NCBI GenBank assembly: GCA_900540845.1
Contig: UQHS01000007.1
Coordinates: 1 to 64,000, forward strand
Length of the DNA: 64,000 nt
Source: an uncultured Collinsella sp.
GTDB taxonomy: Bacteria > Actinomycetota > Coriobacteriia > Coriobacteriales > Coriobacteriaceae
Direction of reading: 5' to 3'
Position numbers and translations under genes: made by a program. This document shows, one piece after another, positions 1 to 9,065 of this stretch (its first letter is position 1; each line of letters opens with the position of its first letter). Below the pieces are notes generated by a model. The model did not search any database. It had not been told where the DNA came from and worked only from the letters and a program-made list of their open reading frames with translations.

Positions 1-138
1 GGCGTAGGTCAGCTTGTCGAGCACGGTCACGTGGACGCCCGGGTGCTCGCGCACGACGTGGTGGACGAAGTTGGAGCCGATGAAGCCGCAGCCGCCGGTG
101 ACGATTATGCGACGGGGCTCGAAGGTGGTGTCGGGCAT
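1..138 (-). CDS. rfbB: dTDP-glucose 4,6-dehydratase, N-terminal part (runs off the window)
   Basis: These are the first 46 codons of the enzyme that converts dTDP-glucose to dTDP-4-keto-6-deoxyglucose on the dTDP-L-rhamnose pathway. The visible part carries the Rossmann NAD-binding motif GGCGFIGSNFV near the start, as in RmlB/RfbB; the remainder lies outside the window. ATG at 138 has a GGGAGG ribosome site four bases upstream. Only nine bases separate it from the end of rfbA, so both are probably cotranscribed as the last genes of the polysaccharide cluster. The family call rests on the N-terminus plus the rfbA neighbour; an epimerase of the same superfamily is the alternative. Confidence 0.82.
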   Translation of the reverse strand, partial: MPDTTFEPRRIIVTGGCGFIGSNFVHHVVREHPGVHVTVLDKLTYA

Positions 139-147
139 TGCGCCTCC

Positions 148-1050
148 CTAGTAGTCGAGGTTCCGGTTGACGAACTCGCCGGCGGCGACGCGCTTCAGGT
201 GCCTGCCGTACTCGGACTTGCCGTAGCGCTCGGCGCAGGCGGAGAGCGTCCCGCGGTCGATCCAGCCGTTCTCGTAGGCGATCTCCTCCAGCACGGACAC
301 GGGCATGTCCTGGGAGCGCTCGACGGCGCGGACGAACTCGCCCGCCTCGTGGAGGCTCTCCATGGTGCCGGTGTCGAGCCACGCGTAGCCGCGGCCGAGG
401 GTCACGACGGACAGCAGCCCGTCCTCCAGGTACATGCGGTTGAGGTCGGTGATCTCGAGCTCGCCGCGGGCGGACGGCGTGACCCGCTTCGCGCGGGAGC
501 ACACGTCGCCCGGGTAGAAGTACAGGCCGGTGACGGCGTAGCTGGACTTCGGGTGCTCGGGCTTCTCCTCGATGGAGACGGCGTTGAAGTCGCCGTCGAA
601 CTCCACGACGCCGAAGCGCTCGGGGTCGTCGACGTGGTAGCCGAACACGGTGGCGAGCCCGCGGGTCTCGGCGTTCTCCACCGCGCGGCGCAGGTGCCGG
701 CCCAGGCCGTTGCCGTAGAAGATGTTGTCCCCCAGCACCAGTGCGCAGGGCTCGCCGCCGGCGAACCGCTCGCCGATGACGAAGGCCTGGGCCAGGCCGT
801 CCGGGCTGGGCTGGACGGCGTAGGACAGGTTCACGCCGTAGTCGGACCCGTCGCGCAGCAGGCGCTCGAAGTTCGGCAGGTCGGCCGGGGTCGAGATGAT
901 CAGGATGTCGCGGATGCCCGCCATCATGAGGACGGACAGCGGGTAGTAGATCATCGGCTTGTCGTAGACCGGCAGCAGCTGCTTGCTGGTGACGGTGGTC
1001 AGCGGGTACAGGCGGGTGCCGGAACCGCCGGCGAGAATGATGCCCTTCAT
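148..1050 (-). CDS. rfbA: glucose-1-phosphate thymidylyltransferase
   Basis: A protein of 300 residues that makes dTDP-glucose from glucose-1-phosphate and dTTP, the first step towards dTDP-rhamnose. The nucleotide-binding signature MKGIILAGGSGTRLYPLT sits at the very start, followed by KQLLPVYDKPMIYYPLS, both characteristic of RfbA/RmlA, and the length fits the family. I chose ATG at 1050 because the family begins directly with MKGIILAGG; the frame stays open five codons further to 1065. It is much richer in G+C than the four genes upstream, so rfbA and rfbB probably belong to the older backbone of the cluster. Two upstream glycosyltransferases look rhamnosyltransferase-like, which fits this supply role. 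Confidence 0.96.
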   Translation of the reverse strand: MKGIILAGGSGTRLYPLTTVTSKQLLPVYDKPMIYYPLSVLMMAGIRDILIISTPADLPNFERLLRDGSDYGVNLSYAVQPSPDGLAQAFVIGERFAGGEPCALVLGDNIFYGNGLGRHLRRAVENAETRGLATVFGYHVDDPERFGVVEFDGDFNAVSIEEKPEHPKSSYAVTGLYFYPGDVCSRAKRVTPSARGELEITDLNRMYLEDGLLSVVTLGRGYAWLDTGTMESLHEAGEFVRAVERSQDMPVSVLEEIAYENGWIDRGTLSACAERYGKSEYGRHLKRVAAGEFVNRNLDY

Positions 1051-1123
1051 GACTTTGCCCCTCATTCAAATCTCTTTACAAAAACGCCACGCTTCTTCTT
1101 GGTCAAATATGCCCCAACCAAAC

Positions 1124-2293
1124 TTAAGCCGTGCACTCATCCACAATGCGCAGGAGCAACCCCTCTGGATAGGCCTTCCTTTTGCTTGCGTAGAATGCAC
1201 GGGCGGGATCAGTCGCCAGTATTTCCCTCCACATGGATTGTTCGAAATCAAACCCTGGGAGAGTGTTTATTTCGCAGATATACACCTGATTATTTGTGAT
1301 CATGAGGTCAAAACCGAAATAATCCAGGGATGAAAGATAGCTGCAAACATCATCGACGCATTTTTTGACAGCATCAAACTGCGGGATTTTCAAACCCTTA
1401 AAAGCTATACCTGTATTGGGATGTTCGCGTACATTCCAGTTTACACTCCCGCTTGCCCCCTCAGTCCAGCCACGGTCCCAAAGCGTTCCGTCTTCATAAT
1501 CAAACGGAACAGCCACCCCCCCCTGAGATAGGTTGGAAGTCACACCTGAAGTTGACGCCCCAAATCGAGCATATGAGATAATATTGTCGAATGTTGCTGG
1601 AGCATACATATCGTTTTGTGGACACTTCGCCATAACGACGCGCAAACTGCATTCACTGCTCGGCCATATCTTTGCAAATTCATCGCACTGAGAGATATAT
1701 TCAGTAACTATGTATCCGTTGAGTTTCTTCTCGACCTGAGCAAAATCAGCCTCGCTAATTAACTCACCATTCACCGAAATGAGATCATCCTCATTCATTT
1801 CAAGACGGATAAAGCCCGCTCCCCCCTCACCGTGATTCGGCTTCATAGCCAGAATTCGCTCACGCCTGAGAAGGTCGAGGAGGCAGCTTCGAGAACGTCT
1901 CACATCATCCGGCATGTCCATGAGATACGTATAGCGCCCGTCATTCTCAATGTAAAGATAGTACTTTGGCATCAGATGACCCAAGCTGGATGTGGAGAGC
2001 ATATATTTAAGCGTTAGCTTGTCATTAACCCATATTTTAAAGTGATTATTAAGTGGGTGCATCATATGGTAGTCAAAATCGGAGAGAAACAGGTCGTAAT
2101 TCCCATCATTCAAACCGAAAGCGTCCACCTTGTCGGGCACAAACCCGTGATACATCGCCTTTCGAGACTCAGCAGTATCAAAGGGAACCATTGTTTCAGC
2201 CATCTTCATTCTCTTTACAAATGCCTTCGCCCTACCAGACTCCATTCCGTTTGCCTGAAGTTTTGCCAAAAAGAGTTCGTAATCGATTTTCAT
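1124..2293 (-). CDS. ATP-grasp protein, sugar-transfer-associated type
   Basis: This 389-residue protein looks like the ATP-grasp family found beside sugar transferases (I compare it to PF14397 from memory). ATP-grasp enzymes join a carboxylate to an amine or thiol through an acylphosphate. Visible landmarks are a lysine before a glycine-rich loop (MKPNHGEGGAGFIRLE, roughly residues 150-165) and a late metal-binding stretch CEINTLPGFDFEQ (about 345-357). The N-terminal third resembles no domain I know. ATG at 2293 follows GGGGGAAAG. The gene is distinctly AT-rich and lies 18 bases after the dehydrogenase gene, apparently in one operon. A plausible role is amidating or aminoacylating a sugar or glycan; the substrate cannot be read from sequence. 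Confidence 0.62.
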   Translation of the reverse strand: MKIDYELFLAKLQANGMESGRAKAFVKRMKMAETMVPFDTAESRKAMYHGFVPDKVDAFGLNDGNYDLFLSDFDYHMMHPLNNHFKIWVNDKLTLKYMLSTSSLGHLMPKYYLYIENDGRYTYLMDMPDDVRRSRSCLLDLLRRERILAMKPNHGEGGAGFIRLEMNEDDLISVNGELISEADFAQVEKKLNGYIVTEYISQCDEFAKIWPSSECSLRVVMAKCPQNDMYAPATFDNIISYARFGASTSGVTSNLSQGGVAVPFDYEDGTLWDRGWTEGASGSVNWNVREHPNTGIAFKGLKIPQFDAVKKCVDDVCSYLSSLDYFGFDLMITNNQVYICEINTLPGFDFEQSMWREILATDPARAFYASKRKAYPEGLLLRIVDECTA

Positions 2294-2311
2294 CTTTCCC
2301 CCATGCTCGTG

Positions 2312-3304
2312 TTAAAAAACAAAGCTACCGCCAATGCTCATTTTTGAGCATTCCTGATAAATCCAGTTTGCAACCGCCACGTCAATTATTGACATTCCTA
2401 TTGCGTTGAAATAAATCAGACCATCACTCGGCTCCCGAGGCGAAATCACCCCAGAAACCAAATCACCGAGGTTGCCAGAAATATCGTCATCGGCAAGGAG
2501 CCCCCTCTCGTACATCCGAGCAATCGTCGGAGACCCCCTGTGCTTCAGTGAATTCCAGTCATCACAAATTATCTTTGAAGCAGACTGTGCCACCGCATCC
2601 TCGTCCTCAAGACCACCAACGTGACAATACAAAACTCTTTCTCCAAGCCAACGCCGCTTCAAAAGAGCCTCTTGCCCACTAATAGCGGTAACCACAATGT
2701 CAGCACCACCGACTGCAGCAGCGTAATCCCCGTCATAAGAAGCCGCCGGAACACCTTGGCGCACAAGATCTGACGCTAGCGCGCGTACGTGCGCAGGATT
2801 TCTCCCCGCAATGCGAACCTCACCGATCTCCTCGAATAGAGCATTGAATATTATTGCATGCGAACGAGCCTGCCTGCCCGTCCCCAAAACCGCCATCACC
2901 CGAGTGTCATTTGGCTTCAGGTATGAAGCGGCGAGCGCGTCAACTATCGCGGTTCGCAATTCCGTCAAGCTAGAGGCATCCATCACGCATATTGCCCTGC
3001 CATCCTGTAAGTTTGAGAGAATCAGCAAGCCACCCACGTTCGGTATTCCCATTTTTGGGTTTTCAGGAAAGACGGAGACCCATTTGACACCGGCGACCTG
3101 TTGGGCCGGCAGACCAGATGGCATACAATTTATCCTGCTCTGAGTTACATCATCAAAAATCAGAGAAGTTTTCTGCGGCGAGACCACGCGGCCAGCATGC
3201 CAATCGCGAAACGCACTCTCCACCACAGAGAGAAGCTCCGATTCATGCCCCGCAGCAGCAGCTTCAACGTCTTTGCCTGAAAGCAGGATGCAATCTTGCA
3301 ACAT
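2312..3304 (-). CDS. ornithine cyclodeaminase / mu-crystallin family dehydrogenase
   Basis: A 330-residue NAD(P)-dependent enzyme of the ornithine cyclodeaminase/mu-crystallin fold, whose members act on amino or imino acids (for example SbnB, or alanine dehydrogenases of this fold). The dinucleotide motif VLGTGRQARSHA lies near residue 140, and the preceding stretch with YLKPNDTR is typical. I start at ATG 3304 because AAGGGGTG sits six bases upstream; a GTG at 3313 is in frame but has almost no spacing. It lies between two ATP-grasp genes, so it probably supplies or modifies the amino acid they activate. I cannot separate cyclodeaminase from opine or diaminopropionate-type chemistry by reading alone. 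Confidence 0.78.
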   Translation of the reverse strand: MLQDCILLSGKDVEAAAAGHESELLSVVESAFRDWHAGRVVSPQKTSLIFDDVTQSRINCMPSGLPAQQVAGVKWVSVFPENPKMGIPNVGGLLILSNLQDGRAICVMDASSLTELRTAIVDALAASYLKPNDTRVMAVLGTGRQARSHAIIFNALFEEIGEVRIAGRNPAHVRALASDLVRQGVPAASYDGDYAAAVGGADIVVTAISGQEALLKRRWLGERVLYCHVGGLEDEDAVAQSASKIICDDWNSLKHRGSPTIARMYERGLLADDDISGNLGDLVSGVISPREPSDGLIYFNAIGMSIIDVAVANWIYQECSKMSIGGSFVF

Positions 3305-3353
3305 GGGCAGCACCCCTTTCTCACCTTCTTATTTCACGAATATGGATGAAGAC

Positions 3354-4625
3354 CTATTTTGACCCAACTAACTGATCCCCGCTAAACACTTCGTACTTCA
3401 TCTCTTTCCCGGCAATATCTCTGATACTCAACCTCTCGTTCACTTGGTTAATCCTATCCGCGAGATTCTGTAGACTGTCAGCCAAAATATCCACCTCGCA
3501 TGCGCGTTGATTTACATCATATGTCCAGCAAATTTCATCCCCTTGCTCAACACGGGGAATAACTGATACAACTCCCGCCATTCTCGAAATCAACTCGAAG
3601 CTCTCCGTATTGCCAACTATTCCAGACTTGATAGTCGGAAACAAAATGGCAGCTGAGGAACCTTTTAGCAATACGCCATTCTCAGGCAAGCTGCTACATT
3701 CCAATTCCCCCGTAAGAGAGAGCTCGACAAGCATCTCTGCAAGGTCGATTCCAAATACCCGATCGTAGATACGTTCGTAGTCAACTCCAGGGAATCTCAA
3801 ACCGGGATCGAAGAAACGAAAGGCCTCTCCATCATAAAAACCCTGCATAAATGCCGGTCCATTCTTCAATCCGAGAACCTCCAACATGTGCGCCACTGCG
3901 CCATGGGCTTTTTCCAGATAGACACCGGTGAATCTCGACGGCGATATTGCCCCAAGCACAACCTTTTCCAGGCCCGATCTTTCGTCACCTGTGAAACTGT
4001 CTGCAGTTCTCACGAGATGGGGGGTGCCGTTGACAACAAAGTATGTCGCTTGAAACTCCTGGGCCCCTTCTACATACTTTTCAATAATGTACTGCCCGTT
4101 AGACGATTCTATCCTTGCATTATCAACGGCAGCTTCCACCTCTTCTAATGTCCTACAAACCGCTTGTCCACGTGAACCGCGGCTATCCACCGGCTTGACA
4201 AAAACTGGAAATACGGAAGATGCCTCCTCAAGCTCTTCCAATCGGTATTCCGGAATTACATCGACTCCGCAGGATCGGCATAGCTCCTTAAATTCCAACT
4301 TATCCGTCATTTTTTGGAACTGCTCGCGGGTACCATAGCAATGAACGCCGAGCCTTTCACAGAGCTCTTGGTATGGCCTTTGACACGGATCGATGTATCC
4401 GCAGGCCACTCCATCAATTGATTCAGAGTGCGCCAAGGCCTCAAGCATGTTCACATCCTTGATGTCAATGCAATAGGACGCATCTGCAATCATCTTTGCC
4501 GGGGATTCAGGCAGGTAATCTGCAACCGCGCACCATACCCCTCGCCTCTTAGCGGCCTCGACGATTTTAACCTGCTGACCTGTACCTCCCAATACGAGAA
4601 GACGCTTGCCTCTCAAATCGATCAT
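3354..4625 (-). CDS. ATP-grasp ligase (biotin-carboxylase/PurK-like)
   Basis: A 423-residue ATP-grasp protein. The N-terminus RGKRLLVLGGTGQQVKIVEA is a pre-ATP-grasp Rossmann segment like those of PurK and carboxylase-type ligases. The central ATP-binding lysine lies in FPVFVKPVDSRGSRG (about 146-160), and FFDPGLRFPGVDY stands where metal-binding acids are expected. ATG at 4625 overlaps the aminotransferase stop by four bases (ATGA), implying translational coupling. AT-rich like its neighbours. Its likely job is ligation of an amino acid to a small molecule or amino sugar made by the adjacent aminotransferase; this is inference from context, and a carboxylation-type reaction is possible. Confidence 0.75.
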   Translation of the reverse strand: MIDLRGKRLLVLGGTGQQVKIVEAAKRRGVWCAVADYLPESPAKMIADASYCIDIKDVNMLEALAHSESIDGVACGYIDPCQRPYQELCERLGVHCYGTREQFQKMTDKLEFKELCRSCGVDVIPEYRLEELEEASSVFPVFVKPVDSRGSRGQAVCRTLEEVEAAVDNARIESSNGQYIIEKYVEGAQEFQATYFVVNGTPHLVRTADSFTGDERSGLEKVVLGAISPSRFTGVYLEKAHGAVAHMLEVLGLKNGPAFMQGFYDGEAFRFFDPGLRFPGVDYERIYDRVFGIDLAEMLVELSLTGELECSSLPENGVLLKGSSAAILFPTIKSGIVGNTESFELISRMAGVVSVIPRVEQGDEICWTYDVNQRACEVDILADSLQNLADRINQVNERLSIRDIAGKEMKYEVFSGDQLVGSK

Positions 4626-5734
4626 CGAGAACCTCCGCGGATGATGTCACAAATCTCAACCACTTTTTCAAATGAAAGATCAGCATACATGGGAAGTGTT
4701 AGGATTCGATCGGATACCCAGCGAGCAATGGGCGTTGCGACGCTGTTGTACACCGAACGATAGCAAGCATAATCGCTCACCAATGGATAGAAGTACTTTC
4801 GCGCGCAAAATCCCCTTTCCGCCAATCGATTAAAGACTTCGTCTCTCGTCGTCCCACACACGCTTTCATCGAAGAGAATGGGCATATACGCATGGTTGTG
4901 CCTTACGCCTTTTTGATAATCCACGAAGCGAATGCCCTCAATCCCATTAAGGCTCGCCCTGTAAAGCTCTTCAATTTTTTCCCTCTTGGCAATCTCCTCG
5001 TCAATATGTCTTAGATTGCATACACCCATTGCCGCACAAAACTCATTCATTTTGGCGTTGCCGCCAATATACTCGACATTTTCAGCATCGACGATGCCGA
5101 AGTTTTTCCAATGATTTAGAAGACTCATCAGATGCTCGTCAGAGAAGCAAACAGCGCCTCCCTCAATCGTGTTAAAAACTTTTGTCGCATGGAAAGAGAA
5201 CATGGAGGCATCTCCAAAGGCCGCGGAGGAGATACCGTCTCTTTCGACTCCAAACGCATGGGCGGCGTCATAAATGACTTTCAAACCGTGAGCATTGGCT
5301 ACATCGGCTATCGCATCCACATCGCACAAATTTCCGTAGACGTGCACGGGAACTATTGCCGAAGTCCTCGGAGTAATCAATCTTTCAATTGAAGCTGGGT
5401 CAATCGTGTAATCATCCGGCTTGATGTCGGCGAAGACTGGTGTAAGCCCAACTCTCTTTATGGCGTGAACTGTACTAGCAAATGTGAAGGGCGTCGTAAT
5501 CACCTCGCCCGTCAGGTGCATTGCCTCCAGAGCGCACTCCAACGCAAGATGCCCATTGCAGAAAAGAGCAACGTTTTGCACCTTAAGATATTCCCTCAAA
5601 CCCGCCTCGAGCTTTTCGTGTTCTACACCCATATTGGTCAGCCAATGACTATCCCATAAGGGGGCAATCTCCTCCATATACTCGCCAAGTCGAGGCATCG
5701 ACGAGCGTGTAACCAGTATTTTTTCTTTGCTCAT
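4622..5734 (-). CDS. DegT/DnrJ/EryC1-type PLP aminotransferase
   Basis: A 370-residue sugar-type aminotransferase that would place an amino group on a keto sugar nucleotide. The cofactor residues are visible: Asp156 in IYDAAHAFG and the Schiff-base Lys185 in FSFHATKVFNTIEGGA, both standard for the DegT/ArnB family. Full length for the family. ATG at 5734 is preceded by GAGGAGTG. It heads a four-gene low-G+C block (aminotransferase, ATP-grasp, dehydrogenase, ATP-grasp) with overlapping or near-abutting genes. A 350-base gap separates it from the glycosyltransferase upstream, so the block may have its own promoter. Together the block suggests an amino-acid-decorated amino sugar. Confidence 0.9.
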   Translation of the reverse strand: MSKEKILVTRSSMPRLGEYMEEIAPLWDSHWLTNMGVEHEKLEAGLREYLKVQNVALFCNGHLALECALEAMHLTGEVITTPFTFASTVHAIKRVGLTPVFADIKPDDYTIDPASIERLITPRTSAIVPVHVYGNLCDVDAIADVANAHGLKVIYDAAHAFGVERDGISSAAFGDASMFSFHATKVFNTIEGGAVCFSDEHLMSLLNHWKNFGIVDAENVEYIGGNAKMNEFCAAMGVCNLRHIDEEIAKREKIEELYRASLNGIEGIRFVDYQKGVRHNHAYMPILFDESVCGTTRDEVFNRLAERGFCARKYFYPLVSDYACYRSVYNSVATPIARWVSDRILTLPMYADLSFEKVVEICDIIRGGSR

Positions 5735-6084
5735 AATTTATGACACTCCTCAAGGATATCCTCAGCGACAGGTTCTCACCCCTATGGGCAGAAAGCTACT
5801 CACTGCCCTTCGTTGATAAAAACAGATTCACCAAGCTTCTAGCCGCAATTAAACCCAAGGGTAAACAGACTGCCCCCCAGATTCCCCATTCGGAAAATAC
5901 ATTCCAATAATGGTTTCCCTTCAATCAGCTATAGGCGAGCAACCGCTTTAACTTATTAAAAGGGTTAATTTAGCTCTCTGGCTAAAAGTACATCTCAACC
6001 ACTTTATTTAAGCTCTCTTTTATTCCATCCCATCATCGCTCGCTTTTATCGTCGGACCATCGCGGCTGAACCTTGCAGTCCCAT
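5735..6084. other. AT-rich intergenic gap in the polysaccharide cluster
   Basis: This gap separates the glycosyltransferase at 6085-7080 from the aminotransferase block. The ribosome site of the aminotransferase is at its left edge. A plus-strand frame of 56 codons (5740-5910) starts with ATG but has no ribosome site and overlaps the aminotransferase leader, so I do not call it a gene. No clear hairpin terminator or promoter was seen. The base composition matches the surrounding low-G+C genes, and the gap may be a junction between two acquired modules. Confidence 0.5.
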
Positions 6085-7080
6085 TCATTCCACCCGCTCA
6101 ATCCTCCACCCCAGCAACCCGTTCCATCCAACCCTAACAACTTGAAATCCGAGCCTATCGATAGCCCAGGTCATTGCTGTTTTAATTTTCTGCTTTGTAG
6201 TTAACTTTTCAAAACACTCTAAGAGGAGGGGGGATTCCTCGATTTGCTTTCTCGAAAGGCATTTTATTTGAATTGCATAGTAAGCCGCATGGTCAACGAT
6301 ATCCAGGTGGTACTTGCCAAAAGTCGAACTATCAATTTCCGACAACATGTTCAACCATCTGTACGCATTCTCCACCTTTCTGCTTCGGCTATGCTTAACG
6401 CTCGTTGTCCATGAATTGGGCACGGAAAAACGGTATGTAGTGTCCACTGATGAAGAATAGAAAATATAGCCACGATCAGCCAGATATACAGCTCGAGGAA
6501 AATCACCGACGGGCTTTTCGAAGGTCCAGTGTTTCACATATTCAATTGCATCTTTTTTTCTATACAGGGTGCTAGCTGTCGGTATCTCCCATCTCTTGAG
6601 GAGGTCGACCACGCCGAGTCGGCAATCTTTCTCTCCATATCCAAAGAATCCTAGATTCTTTTCGCTAACGCCATCAACAACACGAGCCCGAGAACACACC
6701 ATAGTGCAATCCGGGTGCCCCTCCATGTATTCAACCTGCCTCTTCAGCTTCCCGGGATCCAGCCAGCAGTCGTCCCCTTCACAAGACGCGAGGTATTTTC
6801 CCTCCGCACGGGGCAGAAAATAGTCTCTAAAGTAACTAATATTTGGATTGTTGTATTGATTCTCGTTCTCAGTAATTAGCTTGATTCTATTATCGTGCTC
6901 ACACAAACGTTTTAACAGTTCCGTCGTTCCATCCGTCGAGGCGTCGTCATGAATTATCAACTCGAACGGAAAATCAGTTTCTTGCCTAAGAATCCCGTTG
7001 ACAGCCTCTTCAACATAATCTACCTGGTTGTATGTTATGCAAAATATGGATACCAGGGGTTTTTCTTTTATTTCGCACAC
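6085..7080 (-). CDS. family 2 glycosyltransferase
   Basis: A 331-residue GT2 enzyme, expected to add a sugar to a lipid-linked glycan on the cytoplasmic face of the membrane. It starts with the usual LVSIFCITYNQ strand, has nucleotide-sugar-binding acids in IIHDDASTDGT (about residue 40) and the DxD-type metal site in SCEGDDCWLD (about 98-107). No membrane segment is evident. The first codon is GTG at 7080, eight bases after AGAAGGA; no in-frame ATG lies near the conserved start. AT-rich like its neighbours. Sugar donor and linkage cannot be predicted. Confidence 0.9.
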   Translation of the reverse strand: MCEIKEKPLVSIFCITYNQVDYVEEAVNGILRQETDFPFELIIHDDASTDGTTELLKRLCEHDNRIKLITENENQYNNPNISYFRDYFLPRAEGKYLASCEGDDCWLDPGKLKRQVEYMEGHPDCTMVCSRARVVDGVSEKNLGFFGYGEKDCRLGVVDLLKRWEIPTASTLYRKKDAIEYVKHWTFEKPVGDFPRAVYLADRGYIFYSSSVDTTYRFSVPNSWTTSVKHSRSRKVENAYRWLNMLSEIDSSTFGKYHLDIVDHAAYYAIQIKCLSRKQIEESPLLLECFEKLTTKQKIKTAMTWAIDRLGFQVVRVGWNGLLGWRIERVE

Positions 7081-7116
7081 AGCACTCGTCCTTCTAACTT
7101 TGACAAAAACTAGCGC

Positions 7117-8289
7117 CTAATGAAATGCAGGCGTATAAGGCACCACTTCATGCTGCCTGAGTAAGACAAAATAAACTAGGTAAAAAACAATGATTAGAAC
7201 ATAAAACAGCAAGAGGCATTTCTTTTCATTCATGCCAATGCGGGTGAACGCCCTTTGGAAGTCGTTTTTTATCGGCTGTAAAACATTGCGCTCGAGGCCG
7301 CCGAAGCCCGCCAACAGGCCGGGCGCAAGTACTATGGGAGCTATAAGATACAAGGCAACGCGATACAAATCCATCGCATGAAATGCCAGTAGGTACATTA
7401 TGCAGCCGTTGGCAATGGTGCCTGCAACCCATATTTCCTGATCGGTCATTTCACCAGGATCTTCACCGGGCAGCAGCATAGTCACCAACAATAATCCAAC
7501 CGTTGCAGAAACCAGCACTGCGCTCATACCCAGAGACAGGCCCGTATCACCATATTTCGCAAAGTAGTCAGAAATAGCCGAAAGCACCGGAAGCACGACT
7601 GGATACGCCAACAGAACCAATGCTATAACCACGAAGCAGCCGACATACGGATACAGTCGCCTGGCTTTTCCACATTTCATTTGAATTAAATACAGAGCCA
7701 TTGGGAGGATGGAAATCAGTGCAGAATAGTGCGAGAAAAATGCGAGTACCAATGTCATGGCAGCTGCTTTACTTTTGCCATTTATCAACATTGAAAATGC
7801 AAGCAGCGAGAATGCTATTGCCATCGATTGTCGAATTAAATTCAGGGATATGGGAAATAAAAGCAATCCGTATAGAAGGACTCCAAGGTCTCTCCTCCCT
7901 CGCCCCGCGAACCAAATCGCCGCAATCGCCGGCAGGGCGATCGGAATCTGAAGAATGAAAAAATAGCACTGTATTGATGGTGCTATTCGAGCCATGCCCC
8001 ACGAGAGAATGGCGAATAGCGGTGCAAACGAATTAAAGTGGATGCAAAACTCTTCGAAAGTAAAATCGCGTGCGATGTGGTACATGTCAATTCCATATAC
8101 CTTTAAATCGGTACCGACTGTCGACGCTCTTAAGCCGGCAATCACACAATAAGCCAACGTTACAACAATAATCGCCACAACGCCGTGGATATTTACCGAA
8201 TCGGAACCTGCTCTATAATTAGTTCTTTCAGTTTTTTCACTCTTAGAAAAAATCCAGCGTGTAGCGAACGCAAGGATCAGATAGACCAT
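7117..8289 (-). CDS. EpsG-like polysaccharide polymerase, multi-pass membrane protein
   Basis: A 390-residue protein made almost entirely of hydrophobic helices, of the EpsG type that polymerises exopolysaccharide repeat units outside the membrane. The N-terminal helix is followed by GLRASTVGTDLKVYG, very like the GLR-x-GTD pattern after the first helices in EpsG proteins, and a long series of transmembrane stretches runs to the C-terminus. It sits among glycosyltransferases, as a polymerase should. ATG at 8289 has only a distant purine-rich site (GAGAGG about twelve bases upstream). No flippase gene of the Wzx type is seen in the window; it may lie beyond the left edge. Confidence 0.78.
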   Translation of the reverse strand: MVYLILAFATRWIFSKSEKTERTNYRAGSDSVNIHGVVAIIVVTLAYCVIAGLRASTVGTDLKVYGIDMYHIARDFTFEEFCIHFNSFAPLFAILSWGMARIAPSIQCYFFILQIPIALPAIAAIWFAGRGRRDLGVLLYGLLLFPISLNLIRQSMAIAFSLLAFSMLINGKSKAAAMTLVLAFFSHYSALISILPMALYLIQMKCGKARRLYPYVGCFVVIALVLLAYPVVLPVLSAISDYFAKYGDTGLSLGMSAVLVSATVGLLLVTMLLPGEDPGEMTDQEIWVAGTIANGCIMYLLAFHAMDLYRVALYLIAPIVLAPGLLAGFGGLERNVLQPIKNDFQRAFTRIGMNEKKCLLLFYVLIIVFYLVYFVLLRQHEVVPYTPAFH

Positions 8290-8351
8290 TCAAACAACCA
8301 GCCTCTCAACCGCCGAACCCAACATCGCCCAAACTAAACCGCAGGCAATCT

Positions 8352-9065
8352 TTAACGTCGGCGTACCTCTTGCAGCCTGCGCAGCAGGCTGCAAGCCATC
8401 AGAAATCGATCGGAGAGCATCTCAATTGCACCCTTGTGCGTCATCTTCGATGCGTTGTCTCCATGTCTCCTATACTGAATTAGACAATCATCAATAAACA
8501 TTGGATCGCTATTCAAGCATGAGGCCAATCCAATCCACCAGTCATGCATCGCGATGTGCCTGGGGAATGGAAGGCATAGCGGCAGAATCTCCCTACGAAA
8601 CGCCATGCAGCACCCGATAAAAGAGTTGCGCTTCAGGTTCTTTATTAATCCCGGGCCGGACTTCCTCCATTCGAAAGTAGTAAAGCCCAATGATGTTAAA
8701 TCGGAATCAACAATCTCCGCATTATGCACAATTAAGTCAGGTTCCACGGCTCCAAAGGCAGCCATAACCCTTTCTACTTTTTGAGGATTCCACACATCGT
8801 CTTGATCGGAGAGGAAGATGTAATCTCCACCGGCGTTTGAAATTGCGTTCTCAAAATTTGCAACAACGCCCAAATGAGGCCCTTCCACAATCTTGATGCT
8901 AGGGCACCTTCGCTGGAACGACTCGAGTATATGCACTGTCGCATCAGTTGATCCATCATCGGACACAACCAGCTCATCACCCTCATGAAGCTGAGAAACT
9001 ATCGATTCAATCTGCCTCTCAAGATACTTCTCACCATTGTATGTTGCCATGCAGACGGAAATCAT
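8352..9065 (-). CDS. family 2 glycosyltransferase, rhamnosyltransferase-like
   Basis: A 237-residue GT2 enzyme, short for the family but with its catalytic core intact: ISVCMATYNGEKYL at the start, VVSDDGSTDAT near residue 35, and FLSDQDDVWNPQKV (about 84-97) with the DQDD metal site common in rhamnosyl- and galactosyl-transferases. Its ATG at 9065 overlaps the end of the upstream glycosyltransferase by four bases, so the two are translationally coupled. The cluster supplies dTDP-glucose-derived sugars through rfbA and rfbB, which makes a rhamnose donor plausible. The C-terminus is basic (LLRRLQEVRRR), possibly touching the membrane. Confidence 0.88.
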   Translation of the reverse strand: MISVCMATYNGEKYLERQIESIVSQLHEGDELVVSDDGSTDATVHILESFQRRCPSIKIVEGPHLGVVANFENAISNAGGDYIFLSDQDDVWNPQKVERVMAAFGAVEPDLIVHNAEIVDSDLTSLGFTTFEWRKSGPGLIKNLKRNSFIGCCMAFRREILPLCLPFPRHIAMHDWWIGLASCLNSDPMFIDDCLIQYRRHGDNASKMTHKGAIEMLSDRFLMACSLLRRLQEVRRR

